Numbered from the stretch's first letter, positions 32,689 to 42,801 are shown. The stretch: DNA of 64,000 bases from Pantoea deleyi (GCF_022647325.1 NZ_CP071405.1:1798001-1862000); one strand, 5' to 3'. The notes: a model not told the origin generated them from the sequence alone. Program-made: numbers and translations.

Positions 32689-34029
32689 ATGAAAGTCACT
32701 GTATTTGGTATCGGCTATGTCGGTCTGGTTCAGGCTGCGGTGTTAGCCGAAGTCGGACATGACGTTCTCTGCATTGATGTCGACGCTAATAAAGTCGAAA
32801 ATCTGAAAAAAGGCATCATTCCTATTTTCGAACCAGGTTTAACGCCGCTGGTAATGTCAAATTACGAAGCGGGTCGTCTGAAGTTCAGCACCGATGCTGA
32901 GCTGGGCGTAAACCATGGTGTTATGCAGTTTATTGCAGTCGGTACGCCACCGGACGAAGACGGCTCTGCCGATCTGAAATATGTGACCGCCGTAGCGCGC
33001 ACCATTGCGCAGCATATGAACGATCACAAAGTGGTTATCGACAAATCAACCGTTCCGGTTGGCACAGCAGATAAAGTTCGTGCAGTAATGACGGAAGCGC
33101 TGAAGGCGCGTGACGCCAGCATCACCTTCGATGTGGTCTCTAACCCGGAATTCCTGAAAGAGGGTGCGGCAGTCAATGACTGTATGCGTCCTGAGCGTAT
33201 CGTTGTCGGTACCGACAACGACGAAGTGGTTGAACTGTTACGCGAGCTTTATGAGCCGTTTAATCGCAACCACGATCGCATGATCATGATGGACATCCGC
33301 AGTGCAGAGCTGACCAAGTATGCGGCCAACTGTATGCTGGCCACCAAAATCAGCTTCATGAACGAGATGTCTAACCTGGCCGAACGTTTAGGCGCAGATA
33401 TTGAGAAAGTCCGTCAGGGTATCGGTTCAGATCCCCGCATCGGCTATCACTTTATCTACCCTGGCTGTGGCTACGGCGGCTCCTGCTTCCCGAAAGATGT
33501 GCAGGCGCTGATCCGTACCGCTGAGTCCATCGGCTATCAGCCACGCCTGCTGCAGGCAGTGGAAGATGTGAATGACAGCCAGAAAACCAAGCTGCCAACC
33601 TTCATCAAGCGTCACTTTGGTGACGACCTGAAGGGTAAGACGTTTGCACTCTGGGGCCTCTCATTCAAGCCGAACACGGACGATATGCGTGAAGCCTCCA
33701 GCCGCGTGCTGATGGAAACGCTGTGGGAAGCAGGCGCTTCTGTACAGGCGTTTGACCCTGAAGCGATGGATGAAGCGCAGCGCATCTATGGTCACCGCAG
33801 CGATCTTAAGCTGATGGGTACCAAAGAAGCCGCACTGCAGGGCGCCGACGCGCTGGTCATCTGTACGGAGTGGCAGAACTTCCGTGCACCTGACTTCGAC
33901 ATCATTAAAAATGCGCTGAAAGAAGCCGTGATTTTTGATGGTCGTAACCTGTATGATCCAGAGCGTATCAGCAAACGCGGTTTCGTTTATTATGCAATCG
34001 GCCGCGGAGCGTCTATTCAACCTGCATAA
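32689..34029 (+). CDS. ugd: UDP-glucose 6-dehydrogenase
   Basis: Twofold NAD-dependent oxidation of UDP-glucose to UDP-glucuronate. The product is 446 aa, the longer form found in many bacteria, against 388 in E. coli Ugd. The N-terminal NAD motif is [12 protein letters not shown], and the catalytic C266 is in [10 protein letters not shown]. It lies 22 bases after galU, which supplies its substrate. Confidence 0.95.
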   Translation: MKVTVFGIGYVGLVQAAVLAEVGHDVLCIDVDANKVENLKKGIIPIFEPGLTPLVMSNYEAGRLKFSTDAELGVNHGVMQFIAVGTPPDEDGSADLKYVTAVARTIAQHMNDHKVVIDKSTVPVGTADKVRAVMTEALKARDASITFDVVSNPEFLKEGAAVNDCMRPERIVVGTDNDEVVELLRELYEPFNRNHDRMIMMDIRSAELTKYAANCMLATKISFMNEMSNLAERLGADIEKVRQGIGSDPRIGYHFIYPGCGYGGSCFPKDVQALIRTAESIGYQPRLLQAVEDVNDSQKTKLPTFIKRHFGDDLKGKTFALWGLSFKPNTDDMREASSRVLMETLWEAGASVQAFDPEAMDEAQRIYGHRSDLKLMGTKEAALQGADALVICTEWQNFRAPDFDIIKNALKEAVIFDGRNLYDPERISKRGFVYYAIGRGASIQPA

Positions 34030-34043
34030 TTAACGAGGGATTT

Positions 34044-35051
34044 ATGAACTTTCTGGTCACCGGCGCCGCAGGTTTTATTGGTTTTCATGTCAGCCAACGT
34101 CTGCTGGCTGCCGGTCACCAGGTTGTCGGTATCGACAACCTGAATGATTATTACGACGTAAATCTCAAACATGCCCGTCTCAATTTAATTAACGCCGAAT
34201 CCGGTTTTACGTTTATTGAGATGGACCTGGCGGACCGTGACGCGATGGCGTCACTGTTCGACCAGCATCAGTTTCAGCGCGTAATCCATCTGGGCGCGCA
34301 GGCCGGCGTCCGTTATTCCATTGAGAATCCACACGCCTACGCCGATGCCAACCTCATCGGGCACCTCAATATTCTTGAGGGATGCCGTCATCATAAAATT
34401 GAACATCTGCTCTATGCCTCCTCCAGTTCCGTTTATGGACTGAACCGTAAAATGCCATTTTCGACCGAAGACAGCGTGGATCACCCGGTTTCATTATATG
34501 CGGCGACAAAAAAAGCCAACGAGCTGATGTCCCATACTTATTCGCATCTGTATCAGTTGCCGACGACCGGACTGCGCTTCTTTACCGTTTATGGCCCGTG
34601 GGGGCGTCCGGATATGGCGCTGTTCAAATTCACCCGAGCCATGATCGCGGGTGAGGCGATTGATGTGTATAACCAGGGGCAGATGAAACGCGACTTTACC
34701 TATATCGACGATATTGCGGAAGCCATTGTCCGTCTGCAGGCTGTTATTCCTCAGCAGGATGATAACTGGACGGTTGAAACCGGTTCACCCGCCACCAGTT
34801 CCGCGCCATACCGCGTCTATAATATTGGTAACAGTCAGCCTGTCACCCTGATGAACTATATCGAGGCGCTGGAAAAAGCGCTGGGTATTACGGCGAAGAA
34901 AAATCTGATGCCCATGCAACCCGGCGATGTGCTGGAAACCAGCGCGGATACCGAGGCGCTGTTTAAGGCAATCGGTTTTAAACCGCAGACCGGCGTCGAA
35001 GAGGGCGTTAAAAACTTCGTGGCGTGGTATCGCGATTTTTACCGCGTCTGA
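34044..35051 (+). CDS. NAD-dependent sugar epimerase, probable UDP-glucuronate 4-epimerase
   Basis: Extended short-chain dehydrogenase/reductase, 335 aa. NAD motif TGAAGFIGFHV (6-16); catalytic Y152-x3-K156 with the preceding SSSSVYG. The signature HLGAQAGVRYSIENPHAYADANL is that of UDP-glucuronate 4-epimerases (CapI/Gla type), which yield UDP-galacturonate. The 14-base gap after ugd supports this substrate. Specificity is inferred. A terminator follows. Confidence 0.88.
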   Translation: MNFLVTGAAGFIGFHVSQRLLAAGHQVVGIDNLNDYYDVNLKHARLNLINAESGFTFIEMDLADRDAMASLFDQHQFQRVIHLGAQAGVRYSIENPHAYADANLIGHLNILEGCRHHKIEHLLYASSSSVYGLNRKMPFSTEDSVDHPVSLYAATKKANELMSHTYSHLYQLPTTGLRFFTVYGPWGRPDMALFKFTRAMIAGEAIDVYNQGQMKRDFTYIDDIAEAIVRLQAVIPQQDDNWTVETGSPATSSAPYRVYNIGNSQPVTLMNYIEALEKALGITAKKNLMPMQPGDVLETSADTEALFKAIGFKPQTGVEEGVKNFVAWYRDFYRV

Positions 35052-35058
35052 TGAAAAA

Positions 35059-35087
35059 GAAAAAGGAAGCTCTGGCTTCCTTTTTTT
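35059..35087. terminator. Terminator after the epimerase gene
   Basis: AAAGGAAGC, loop of about four bases, GCTTCCTTT then a T-run; an A-run on the left lets it also serve the convergent hns gene. Confidence 0.88.
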
Positions 35088-35133
35088 ATGGCTATCGGAT
35101 CGGCGTCGTTTCAGATCGCGAAACCGGGTGTCT

Positions 35134-35544
35134 TCAGAGTAAAAAATCGTCCAGCTTTTTACCCTGTTCTTCCAGCGCTTTTTTAATCGCAGCAGGCGTC
35201 CGTCCCTGACCGGTCCAGGTTCGGGATTCCCCTTTCTCGTCCGTGTAGCCATATTTAGCCGGGCGCACTGAGCGTTTACCTTTTGCTGTTGTCCGTGCAG
35301 ACGGCGTCTGCGTGCCAATCAGTTCGTTCGGATCAATGCCATCGGCCAGCAGCATTTCACGATACTGATTAAGTTTACGCGTGCGTTCTTCATTTTCAGC
35401 CTGAAAATGGGACTCTTCTTCACGGCGTTCTTTTACCACCACATCCAGTTTTTCCAGCATCTCTTCCAGTGTTTCCACGGAATACTCTCTGGCCTGGGCG
35501 CGCAGCGTACGGATATTATTAAGAACTTTTAGTGCTTCGCTCAT
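35134..35544 (-). CDS. hns: Nucleoid-associated silencer H-NS
   Basis: Global silencer of AT-rich and transferred DNA, 136 aa (E. coli 137). The N-terminal coiled-coil oligomerisation region is about 1-65. After a linker comes the C-terminal DNA-binding domain with the minor-groove Q-G-R loop at 113-115 ([10 protein letters not shown]). The gene is flanked by galU-side genes and tdk, as in E. coli. Confidence 0.97.
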   Translation of the reverse strand: MSEALKVLNNIRTLRAQAREYSVETLEEMLEKLDVVVKERREEESHFQAENEERTRKLNQYREMLLADGIDPNELIGTQTPSARTTAKGKRSVRPAKYGYTDEKGESRTWTGQGRTPAAIKKALEEQGKKLDDFLL

Positions 35545-35953
35545 TGTCCTGGTCTCTGAATAAGGAAAAAGTTGTGTTGCCCGCTAATAGTAGTGGTGAC
35601 ATTAAATAAACTCAATCATAAAACAATAAAAGCGCTAATTCGCCGGGCGGTTAAAAATAATCACGACTGAAAAAAGGCAGCAGAAAGAATTTAAAAAAAT
35701 AGTTTCATACGGGCGGATATGAAAAAAATTTAATGTATTTTCAGCCGTCGGAAAAATGTCATCTCTGTTATTGCGGTTAAAAAAAGGAAAGGGCAGCCGC
35801 CCCGGTTGCGCGGCACATCAGCCGGATAAACCGGTTAGCGGGGGCTGAACGATCCGTCGTCAGGCGTTATGGCTTCATCAGTGACAATGTATTGCCGGCG
35901 CTTTGTGTTAATATGCGCGCCATTCCGTTCAGTCCCGATGAAGATACGTTTCT
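35545..35953. other. hns-tdk divergent intergenic region
   Basis: A 409-base gap, strongly AT-rich at 35580-35780, fitting known H-NS autoregulation. A -10-like TAATAT at 35909-35914 may serve tdk. No CDS was recognised. Confidence 0.55.
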
Positions 35954-36586
35954 ATGGCTCAACTCTATTTTTATTACTCTGCCATGAATGCAGGGAAATC
36001 AACTGCACTGCTGCAATCCTCCTACAACTATCAGGAACGCGGTATGCGCTCACTGGTCTACACCGCTGAAATTGATAACCGCTTTGGTGCCGGGCAGGTA
36101 AGTTCCCGCATCGGACTCTCGTCGCCAGCCTGTCTCTATAATGCAGAGACGCCGCTCTTCAGCGCGATCGCTGCCGAGCACGCCGCCAGCCCGGTTCACT
36201 GCGTTCTGGTGGATGAGAGCCAGTTTCTGACCCGCGAACAGGTTAAAGCGCTCTCTGATGTGGTCGATGACCTGGATATTCCCGTGCTCTGCTACGGTCT
36301 GCGAACCGATTTCCGTGGCGAACTCTTTGTTGGCAGTCAGTATCTGCTGGCCTGGGCAGACAAGCTGGTTGAGCTGAAGACGATCTGCCACTGTGGCCGC
36401 AAGGCCAGCATGGTGCTGCGACTGGACAGCGAAGGAAAACCCTTCAGCGAGGGTGAGCAGGTGGTGATTGGCGGCAACGAGCGTTATATCTCCGTCTGCC
36501 GCAAGCACTACAAGCAGGCGATAGAGCAGGGGTCGCTGCAGGCGATTCACGGCGCACAGACGCCGCTGCCCGATCCCCATGACTGA
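35954..36586 (+). CDS. tdk: Thymidine kinase
   Basis: Phosphorylates thymidine (salvage). The product is 210 aa. P-loop NAGKST (about 12-17); catalytic D87-E88 followed by S89-Q90 (DESQ; E. coli has DECQ). The zinc-binding cysteines are in ICHCGRKA and SVCRKHY. It is close to E. coli Tdk with a slightly different tail. Confidence 0.96.
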   Translation: MAQLYFYYSAMNAGKSTALLQSSYNYQERGMRSLVYTAEIDNRFGAGQVSSRIGLSSPACLYNAETPLFSAIAAEHAASPVHCVLVDESQFLTREQVKALSDVVDDLDIPVLCYGLRTDFRGELFVGSQYLLAWADKLVELKTICHCGRKASMVLRLDSEGKPFSEGEQVVIGGNERYISVCRKHYKQAIEQGSLQAIHGAQTPLPDPHD

Positions 36587-36591
36587 GAAAG

Positions 36592-36620
36592 AAAAAAACC
36601 CGCCGAGGCGGGTTTTTTTA
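36592..36620. terminator. Bidirectional terminator between tdk and adhE
   Basis: AACCCGCC/GGCGGGTT hairpin bordered by an A-run and seven T residues; the two genes converge here. Confidence 0.93.
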
Positions 36621-36642
36621 TCAGCGTGTTAACGCGGCGCTA

Positions 36643-39330
36643 TCAGACTTTCTTCGTTTTTTTCTCGCTCTTCATCTCTTTCACCGGCTGTGCAGCCACC
36701 GCTTCAGCGACCCCGGAGAAAGGTTCGACAAATTCACGACCGTAGAAGGTGTCGAGCATAATCTGTTTCAGCTCAGCAATCAGCGGATAGCGTGGGTTCG
36801 CGCCGGTACACTGGTCATCGAACGCATCGTCGGCCAGTTTATCGACTTTCGCCAGGAAGTCCGCTTCCTGCACACCTGCTTCGCGGATAGAGGCGGGAAT
36901 ACCCAGTTCCGTTTTGATCTCATCCAGCCAGGCCAGCAGCTTCCCGATTTTCTGCGCGGTACGGTCGCCAGGCGCGCTCAGACCTAAATGGTCAGCCACT
37001 TCAGCGTAGCGACGGCGCGCCTGAGGGCGGTCATACTGGCTGAAGGCCGTCTGTTTGGTCGGATTGTCGTTGGCGTTGTAGCGGATAACGTTCGAGATTA
37101 ACAGCGCGTTAGCCAGGCCGTGTGGGATATGGAACTCTGAACCCAGTTTATGGGCCATGGAGTGACAGACCCCGAGGAAGGCGTTGGCAAAGGCGATACC
37201 GGCGATGGTCGCGGCGTTATGAACGCGTTCACGCGCCACCGGATTTTTCGCGCCTTCGGCATAGCTGGCGGGCAGGTTCTCTTTCAGCAGTTTAAGGGCC
37301 TGGAGCGCCTGTCCATCCGAGTACTCATTCGCCAGTACGGAGACGTAGGCTTCCAGCGCATGGGTTACGGCATCCAGACCGCCGAATGCGCAGAGTGAAC
37401 GCGGCATATCCATGACCAGGTTGGCATCGACAATCGCCATATCCGGCGTCAGCGCATAGTCTGCCAGAGGATATTTCTGACCGGTGGCATCATCGGTCAC
37501 CACGGCAAACGGCGTCACTTCTGAGCCGGTACCGGAGGTGGTGGTGATGGCAACCATACGCGCTTTCACGCCCATTTTCGGGAACTTGTAGATACGTTTA
37601 CGGATATCCATGAAACGTAACGCCAGCTCTTCGAAGTGGGTTTCCGGATGCTCATACATTACCCACATAATTTTGGCAGCATCCATCGGGGAACCGCCAC
37701 CCAGCGCGATGATCACGTCCGGTTTGAAGCTGTTCATCTGCTCCGCACCTTTGCGCACGATGCTCAGCGTCGGGTCCGCTTCGACTTCGAAGAAGACTTC
37801 CGTTTCAAGACCGTGAGATTTCAGTACGCGGGTCACCTGGTCGGCATAGCCGTTGTTAAACAGGAAGCGGTCGGTGACGATAAAGGCACGTTTCGCGCCG
37901 TCTGTTGCCACCTCTTCCAGCGCAATCGGCAGTGAACCGCGACGGAAATAGATGGATTTAGGAAGTTTATGCCACAACATATTCTCAGCTCGCTTGGCGA
38001 CAGTTTTGGTATTGATCAGGTGTTTCGGCCCGACGTTCTCAGAAATCGAGTTACCGCCCCATGAACCACAGCCCAGCGTCAGAGACGGCGCCAGTTTAAA
38101 GTTATAGAGGTCACCAATACCGCCCTGCGACGCCGGGGTGTTGATTAGAATTCGCGCCGTTTTCATTTTGTCGCCAAAGTAGTGTACGCGTTCGGTCTGG
38201 TTATCCTGATCGGTGTAGAGACAGGATGTGTGGCCGATACCGCCCATGGCGACCAGCTTCTCAGCTTTCTCGACACCTTCCTGGAAATCTTTCGCCCGGT
38301 ACATCGCCAGCGTCGGCGAGAGTTTTTCGTGAGCGAACGGCTCAGACTCATCCACCCGTTTCACTTCACCGATCAGAATCTTTGTGCTGGCTGGCACACG
38401 CAGACCGGCCATTTCGGCAATCTTCACCGCAGGCTGACCGACGATGGCCGCGTTCAGCCCGCCGTTTTTCAGGATGATATCCTGCACCGCCTGCAATTCT
38501 GCACCCTGCAGCAGGTAGCCGCCGTGGCTGGCGAAGCGTTCGCGCACCGCATCGTAGACAGAATCCACGACGATCACCGACTGTTCAGAGGCGCAGATAA
38601 CGCCGTTGTCGAAGGTTTTCGACATCAGGATAGAGGCCACCGCACGTTTCAGGTCGGCAGTTTCATCAATCAGGACCGGCGTATTACCGGCACCGACGCC
38701 AATCGCTGGTTTACCGGAGCTGTAGGCCGCTTTCACCATGCCCGGTCCGCCGGTGGCGAGAATCAGGTTGATGTCAGGATGATGCATCAGCTGATTTGAG
38801 AGCTCCACGGAAGGGGCGTCGATCCAGCCGATGATATCTTTTGGCGCACCGGCCGCGATCGCTGCCTGCAGAACGATATCGGCGGCTTTGTTGGTGGCAT
38901 CTTTGGCGCGCGGGTGTGGCGAGAAGATAATCCCGTTACGGGTTTTAAGGCTGATCAGGGCTTTAAAGATGGCGGTGGAGGTCGGGTTGGTGGTCGGGAC
39001 GATGCCGCAAATCAGGCCGATGGGTTCGGCGATGGTGATGGTACCGAAGGTATCGTCAGTGGCTAACACACCACAGGTCTTCTCATCTTTGTAGGCGTTG
39101 TAGATATACTCAGAGGCAAAATGGTTCTTAATGACTTTATCTTCGACGATACCCATACCGGATTCGGCTACGGCCATTTTGGCGAGTGGGATGCGGGCAT
39201 CGGCGGCGGCGAGGGCGGCGGCACGGAAGATGGCGTCGACCTGCTGTTGAGAAAAGTTGGCATATTCACGCTGGGCTTTTTTTACACGTTCAACCAGTGC
39301 ATTAAGTTCCGCGATATTGGTTACGGCCAT
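36643..39330 (-). CDS. adhE: Bifunctional acetaldehyde-CoA / alcohol dehydrogenase
   Basis: Reduces acetyl-CoA to acetaldehyde and then ethanol, regenerating NAD+ in fermentation; forms spirosomes. The product is 895 aa (E. coli 891). The N-terminal ALDH domain (1 to about 440) has the catalytic C246 in DNGVICASEQ. The C-terminal Fe-dependent ADH domain (about 450-870) has GGGSPMDAAKIMW and the metal histidines of HSMAHKLGSEFHIPHG. AGGAGA lies 5 bases before the ATG. A perfect FNR-type box lies about 210 bases upstream. Confidence 0.97.
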   Translation of the reverse strand: MAVTNIAELNALVERVKKAQREYANFSQQQVDAIFRAAALAAADARIPLAKMAVAESGMGIVEDKVIKNHFASEYIYNAYKDEKTCGVLATDDTFGTITIAEPIGLICGIVPTTNPTSTAIFKALISLKTRNGIIFSPHPRAKDATNKAADIVLQAAIAAGAPKDIIGWIDAPSVELSNQLMHHPDINLILATGGPGMVKAAYSSGKPAIGVGAGNTPVLIDETADLKRAVASILMSKTFDNGVICASEQSVIVVDSVYDAVRERFASHGGYLLQGAELQAVQDIILKNGGLNAAIVGQPAVKIAEMAGLRVPASTKILIGEVKRVDESEPFAHEKLSPTLAMYRAKDFQEGVEKAEKLVAMGGIGHTSCLYTDQDNQTERVHYFGDKMKTARILINTPASQGGIGDLYNFKLAPSLTLGCGSWGGNSISENVGPKHLINTKTVAKRAENMLWHKLPKSIYFRRGSLPIALEEVATDGAKRAFIVTDRFLFNNGYADQVTRVLKSHGLETEVFFEVEADPTLSIVRKGAEQMNSFKPDVIIALGGGSPMDAAKIMWVMYEHPETHFEELALRFMDIRKRIYKFPKMGVKARMVAITTTSGTGSEVTPFAVVTDDATGQKYPLADYALTPDMAIVDANLVMDMPRSLCAFGGLDAVTHALEAYVSVLANEYSDGQALQALKLLKENLPASYAEGAKNPVARERVHNAATIAGIAFANAFLGVCHSMAHKLGSEFHIPHGLANALLISNVIRYNANDNPTKQTAFSQYDRPQARRRYAEVADHLGLSAPGDRTAQKIGKLLAWLDEIKTELGIPASIREAGVQEADFLAKVDKLADDAFDDQCTGANPRYPLIAELKQIMLDTFYGREFVEPFSGVAEAVAAQPVKEMKSEKKTKKV

Positions 39331-39791
39331 GGTGTTCTCCTGAAGGAAGTTAAACTTTTTTAGTAAACAATCCTGCGTCCCTGAGTATAGTCACGCAGCT
39401 TTAACGCGTCTGACTGAGGCGGAACGCCCGGATTTTCAACTGTTTACTGAATAAGTCTTCTGTGGCGGCCGGGAGGTTTTACTTCGCTGCCGCTAATGCT
39501 TCCGTTGCGAAAAGATTACCTGGTTTGGGGTAGGGCAATTTTGATTCAGATCAATTTAACCGCAAGCTGACACCATTCAGCTGTGGGTTTTGCGACCGGG
39601 TTTCCTGAACCTTTGGTCACCAGGCTGATGCGGTGCGGCAGCGGCTATCGCCAGCCATTTTTTAATCGCTGGCGTAAAGCGCTAAATGTGCCACAGTTCA
39701 ACAGCATAAATTGCTGAGCCCGCATCTGGCGTCTGTGTCCGTTTTCACATACATTAGGCGCGTTTTCCCCCCTGCGGTACGGAGTAAAGTC
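39331..39791. other. adhE-ychE divergent intergenic region
   Basis: A 461-base gap. In E. coli adhE has a long leader and promoters under Cra, Fis and redox control. The FNR-type box at 39541-39554 is the only clear site seen. No CDS: a frame from 39711 continues into ychE but lacks a ribosome site. Confidence 0.6.
39541..39554. promoter_or_regulatory. FNR box between adhE and ychE
   Basis: TTGATTCAGATCAA is an exact match to TTGAT-N4-ATCAA. It lies about 211 bases from the adhE start and 238 bases from ychE. The fermentative adhE is the likelier target. Confidence 0.75.
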
Positions 39792-40439
39792 GTGAATCCT
39801 GCGCTGTTAGATCTATCAGGCTATATCAAATTTTTTGTCGGGCTCTTTGCGCTGGTGAATCCGGTAGGCATTATTCCGGTGTTTATCAGCATGACCCGTT
39901 ATCAGGGCGTGGCTGAGCGGAATAAAACTAACCTCACCGCCAACCTGGCGGTTGCCATCATCCTCTGGACGTCGCTGTTCCTGGGCGATGCCATACTGCG
40001 GATATTCGGCATCTCCATTGATTCTTTCCGCATTGCGGGCGGGATCCTGGTGGTCACCATCGCGATGTCGATGATCAGCGGCAAGCTGGGTGAGGATAAG
40101 CAGAACAAGCAGGAGAAGTCAGAAACGGCCATCCGAGAAAGTGTAGGCGTCGTGCCGCTGGCGTTACCGCTGATGGCGGGGCCGGGGGCGATCAGCTCGA
40201 CCATTGTCTGGAGCACCCGCTACCACAGCTGGATAAACCTGCTGGGCTTTACCCTGGCAATAGCCATCTTTGCCTTCTGCTGCTGGCTGCTGTTCCGGGC
40301 CGCGCCATTAATGGTGCGCATCCTGGGTCAGACCGGGATTAACGTCATTACGCGTATTATGGGCCTGCTGCTGATGGCGCTGGGCATTGAGTTTGTTGTC
40401 ACCGGCATGAAGGCAATTTTTCCCGGCCTGCTCAATTAA
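39792..40439 (+). CDS. ychE: MarC family inner-membrane protein YchE
   Basis: Integral membrane protein of the MarC/UPF0056 family, 215 aa with about six helices; function unknown. GTG at 39792 is chosen: GGAG lies 7 bases before it, and the length equals E. coli YchE. Conserved stretches are FALVNPVGIIPVFISMT, ISGKLGEDKQNKQEKSE and GVVPLALPLMAGPGAISS. As in E. coli, it lies between adhE and opp. Confidence 0.94.
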   Translation: MNPALLDLSGYIKFFVGLFALVNPVGIIPVFISMTRYQGVAERNKTNLTANLAVAIILWTSLFLGDAILRIFGISIDSFRIAGGILVVTIAMSMISGKLGEDKQNKQEKSETAIRESVGVVPLALPLMAGPGAISSTIVWSTRYHSWINLLGFTLAIAIFAFCCWLLFRAAPLMVRILGQTGINVITRIMGLLLMALGIEFVVTGMKAIFPGLLN

Positions 40440-40480
40440 CCCGGCACTTATTTCATGCAATGAAATGAACCGGTGACCCT

Positions 40481-40514
40481 TTATGGTGCAATATGCCATT
40501 TTATTGCACCATAA
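40481..40514. repeat. Perfect 13-bp inverted repeat after ychE
   Basis: TTATGGTGCAATA and TATTGCACCATAA flank an 8-base loop. No adjacent T-run, so it is not a standard terminator. It starts 41 bases after the ychE stop. Confidence 0.8.
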
Positions 40515-40711
40515 CAATGCATTTATTCGTGTAGCTTAATGCAGGCAGGGTATTATAAATTTCATTACTGCGTTTCCGATCACAGACTTTTTTCTGCAAA
40601 AGAATGTCATTATTTTCACATCATTTTCTGCTGCTAATTTTTCAGCCAGCCTCATAAATCGCCAGATAATGCCTCAGGAAATCGATTTCATCGCAGAGCA
40701 GCGTCTTTTCT

Positions 40712-40746
40712 CCCGATAAGTGGCAGATCGGGCCTGTTTTTTTTTT
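40712..40746 (+). terminator. Terminator-like hairpin upstream of oppA
   Basis: CCCGAT/ATCGGG with a 9-base loop, then CCTG and about ten T residues. It lies about 270 bases beyond ychE and 270 before oppA, so it could end the ychE mRNA, a leader RNA or a small RNA. Confidence 0.6.
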
Positions 40747-41012
40747 ATCTCATCCCTGCAAAGCGGCATTTTCATTTAATTAACTTATTTATCATAAACA
40801 TAAGATATTTTCAGAGCAAAAATTAACACTTTCTCTGCCGCGCATCTCGTGATAAAAGAGAATCAGTTAACATTTTAGCTATTTTGCTTTGGCGCCCTGT
40901 TACGGCTTCTGATAATTTTTGGTCCAGCGTAAATTTTTTCTCCGAAAGCCCAAAGTGAGAACGCTTTTTGCTTAAGCCTGTCGGGATACTTAATAAAGGG
41001 TTGGCGTTTCGC

Positions 41013-42647
41013 ATGATTGGGATGAATACATTGCAGCAACAGCGGTCATTAATCGCAGGTGTTCTGTTCATGGCCTTTTCGCCGGCTTATGCCGCCACGG
41101 TTCCGCCGGGGACCGCGCTGGCAACCCGCCAGGCGATCGTGATTAATAACGGCAGTGAGGTTTCCTCGCTGGACCCGCACAAAACCGAAGGCGTGCCGGA
41201 ATCGAATATTATTCACAATCTGCTCGATGGGCTGGTGAATACCGATAACCGTGGCGAGGTGGTGCCTGGCGTGGCGAAAAGCTGGGAGAACCCGCAGCCT
41301 GACGTCTGGATTTTCCAGCTGCGCGATGATGCGAAGTGGAGCAATGGCCAGCCTGTCACCGCCGACGATTTCGTCTACAGCTGGCGTCGTCTGGTGGATC
41401 CGAAAACCGCGTCACCCTACGCCAGCTATCTGCAGGCCGCGCATTTCGCCAATATCGACGCCATCCTGGCAGGCAAAGCGTCACCCGATCAACTGGGGGT
41501 GAAGGCGCTGGATGCTCATCGGCTGCAGATTACCCTGAGCCAGCCCGTGCCATATCTGGTGGCGATGCTGGCGCATACGGCGATGAAGCCGGTCTATGCG
41601 CCCGCCATCAGTCAGTGGGGCGAGGCATGGACACGCCCGGAGCACTATGTCGGCAACGGCGCCTATGTGCTGAGCGACTGGGTGGTGAACGAGAAAATCG
41701 TCGTGAAGCGGAATCCGCACTACTGGGACAACGCCCATACGGTGATTGAGCAGGGGACATTCCTGCCGATCGCCTCGGAAAACAGCGACATCAACCGCTA
41801 CCGCAGCGGCGGAACGGATATCACCAACAGCGCGGTGCCGCCTGAGATGTTTGGCAAACTGCGCAAAGAGCTGGGTGATGAAGTGAAAGTCAGTCCGCTG
41901 CTCTGCACCTTCTACTACGAAATTAATAACAAAAAGCCGCCCTTTACCGATGCGCGGGTGCGCAGTGCGCTGAAGATGACGCTGGATCGCGACATCATCG
42001 CCAATAAGATCATGGCGCAGGGGCAGATCCCTGCCTACAGCCTGACGCCGCCGTTTACCGCCGGTATCCGGCTGACGCCACCCGCCTGGTTCAGCTGGAC
42101 ACAGGCGCAGCGCAATGAGGCGGCGAAGAAGCTGCTGGCCGAGGCGGGATTCGATGCCGCCCATCCCCTGAGCTTTACGCTGCTCTACAACACTTCCGAT
42201 CAGAATAAACGCCAGGCGATTGCGGCCGCGTCGATGTGGCAGAAAAATCTGGGCGCCAGAGTGACGCTGCAGAATCAGGAGTGGAAGACCATGCTGGAAA
42301 CCCGGCATCAGGCGCAGTATGACGTGGTGCGTGCCACCTGGTGTGCTGACTACAACGAGCCGTCAACCTTCCTGAATATGCTGATCAGCAACGCCTCAAT
42401 CAACACGGCATTCTACAGCAGCGCGACCTTCGATCGCCTGATGTCAGAGACGCTGACGGCGGGCAGTGAAGCCGCACGCACTGAACTCTATCAGCAGGCT
42501 GAAACTCAACTCGACAAAGACTCACCTATTGTGCCAGTTTACTACCGCGTCAGTGTGCGCCTGGTAAAGCCCTGGGTTGGCGGCTTTACGGGCAAAGACC
42601 CGCAGGACATGACAGACCTGAAGTACTACTTCATCAGACAACACTGA
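41013..42647 (+). CDS. oppA: Oligopeptide ABC transporter substrate-binding protein, first copy
   Basis: Periplasmic peptide-binding protein of the SBP_bac_5 family. The likely start is 41013 (MIGMNTLQQQRS...), with a signal peptide ending at AYA. 41022 is a second candidate, and the ribosome site (AAAGGG, 12 bases away) is weak. The mature part carries SLDPHKTEGVPESN, AKWSNGQPVTADDFVYSWRRL and WCADYNEPSTFLN, with the Asp that binds the peptide amino end. It is a diverged paralogue of the next gene; the downstream copy is closer to E. coli OppA. Start confidence is lower than identity. Confidence 0.88.
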   Translation: MIGMNTLQQQRSLIAGVLFMAFSPAYAATVPPGTALATRQAIVINNGSEVSSLDPHKTEGVPESNIIHNLLDGLVNTDNRGEVVPGVAKSWENPQPDVWIFQLRDDAKWSNGQPVTADDFVYSWRRLVDPKTASPYASYLQAAHFANIDAILAGKASPDQLGVKALDAHRLQITLSQPVPYLVAMLAHTAMKPVYAPAISQWGEAWTRPEHYVGNGAYVLSDWVVNEKIVVKRNPHYWDNAHTVIEQGTFLPIASENSDINRYRSGGTDITNSAVPPEMFGKLRKELGDEVKVSPLLCTFYYEINNKKPPFTDARVRSALKMTLDRDIIANKIMAQGQIPAYSLTPPFTAGIRLTPPAWFSWTQAQRNEAAKKLLAEAGFDAAHPLSFTLLYNTSDQNKRQAIAAASMWQKNLGARVTLQNQEWKTMLETRHQAQYDVVRATWCADYNEPSTFLNMLISNASINTAFYSSATFDRLMSETLTAGSEAARTELYQQAETQLDKDSPIVPVYYRVSVRLVKPWVGGFTGKDPQDMTDLKYYFIRQH

Positions 42648-42801
42648 TCTGATCGCCGTCCGGCGAGACAGTCAGAAAACGCATCCGCATAAAGACCACT
42701 TTTTGGGGTCAATCTCCCTGGTACAGGCCGGGGAGCCCGGAGACGGGGGACGCCGTGGCAGTGCATCGCCGCGGTGACGATAATAAAACTGGAGTGTAAT
42801 A

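Larger units (their letters stand above)
40440..41012. other. Long ychE-oppA intergenic region
   Basis: A 573-base AT-rich gap. It contains a small palindrome TTTCAT-GCA-ATGAAA (40451-40465), a 13-bp perfect inverted repeat (40481-40514) and a terminator-like hairpin with a ten-T run (40712-40746). The first oppA promoter must lie between about 40750 and 41000. No CDS was recognised. Confidence 0.65.

Noticed and set aside
40481..40514. NtrC-site reading of the TGGTGCA/TGCACCA palindrome
   Set aside because: The half-sites are in the opposite orientation to the NtrC consensus, and spacing is wrong.
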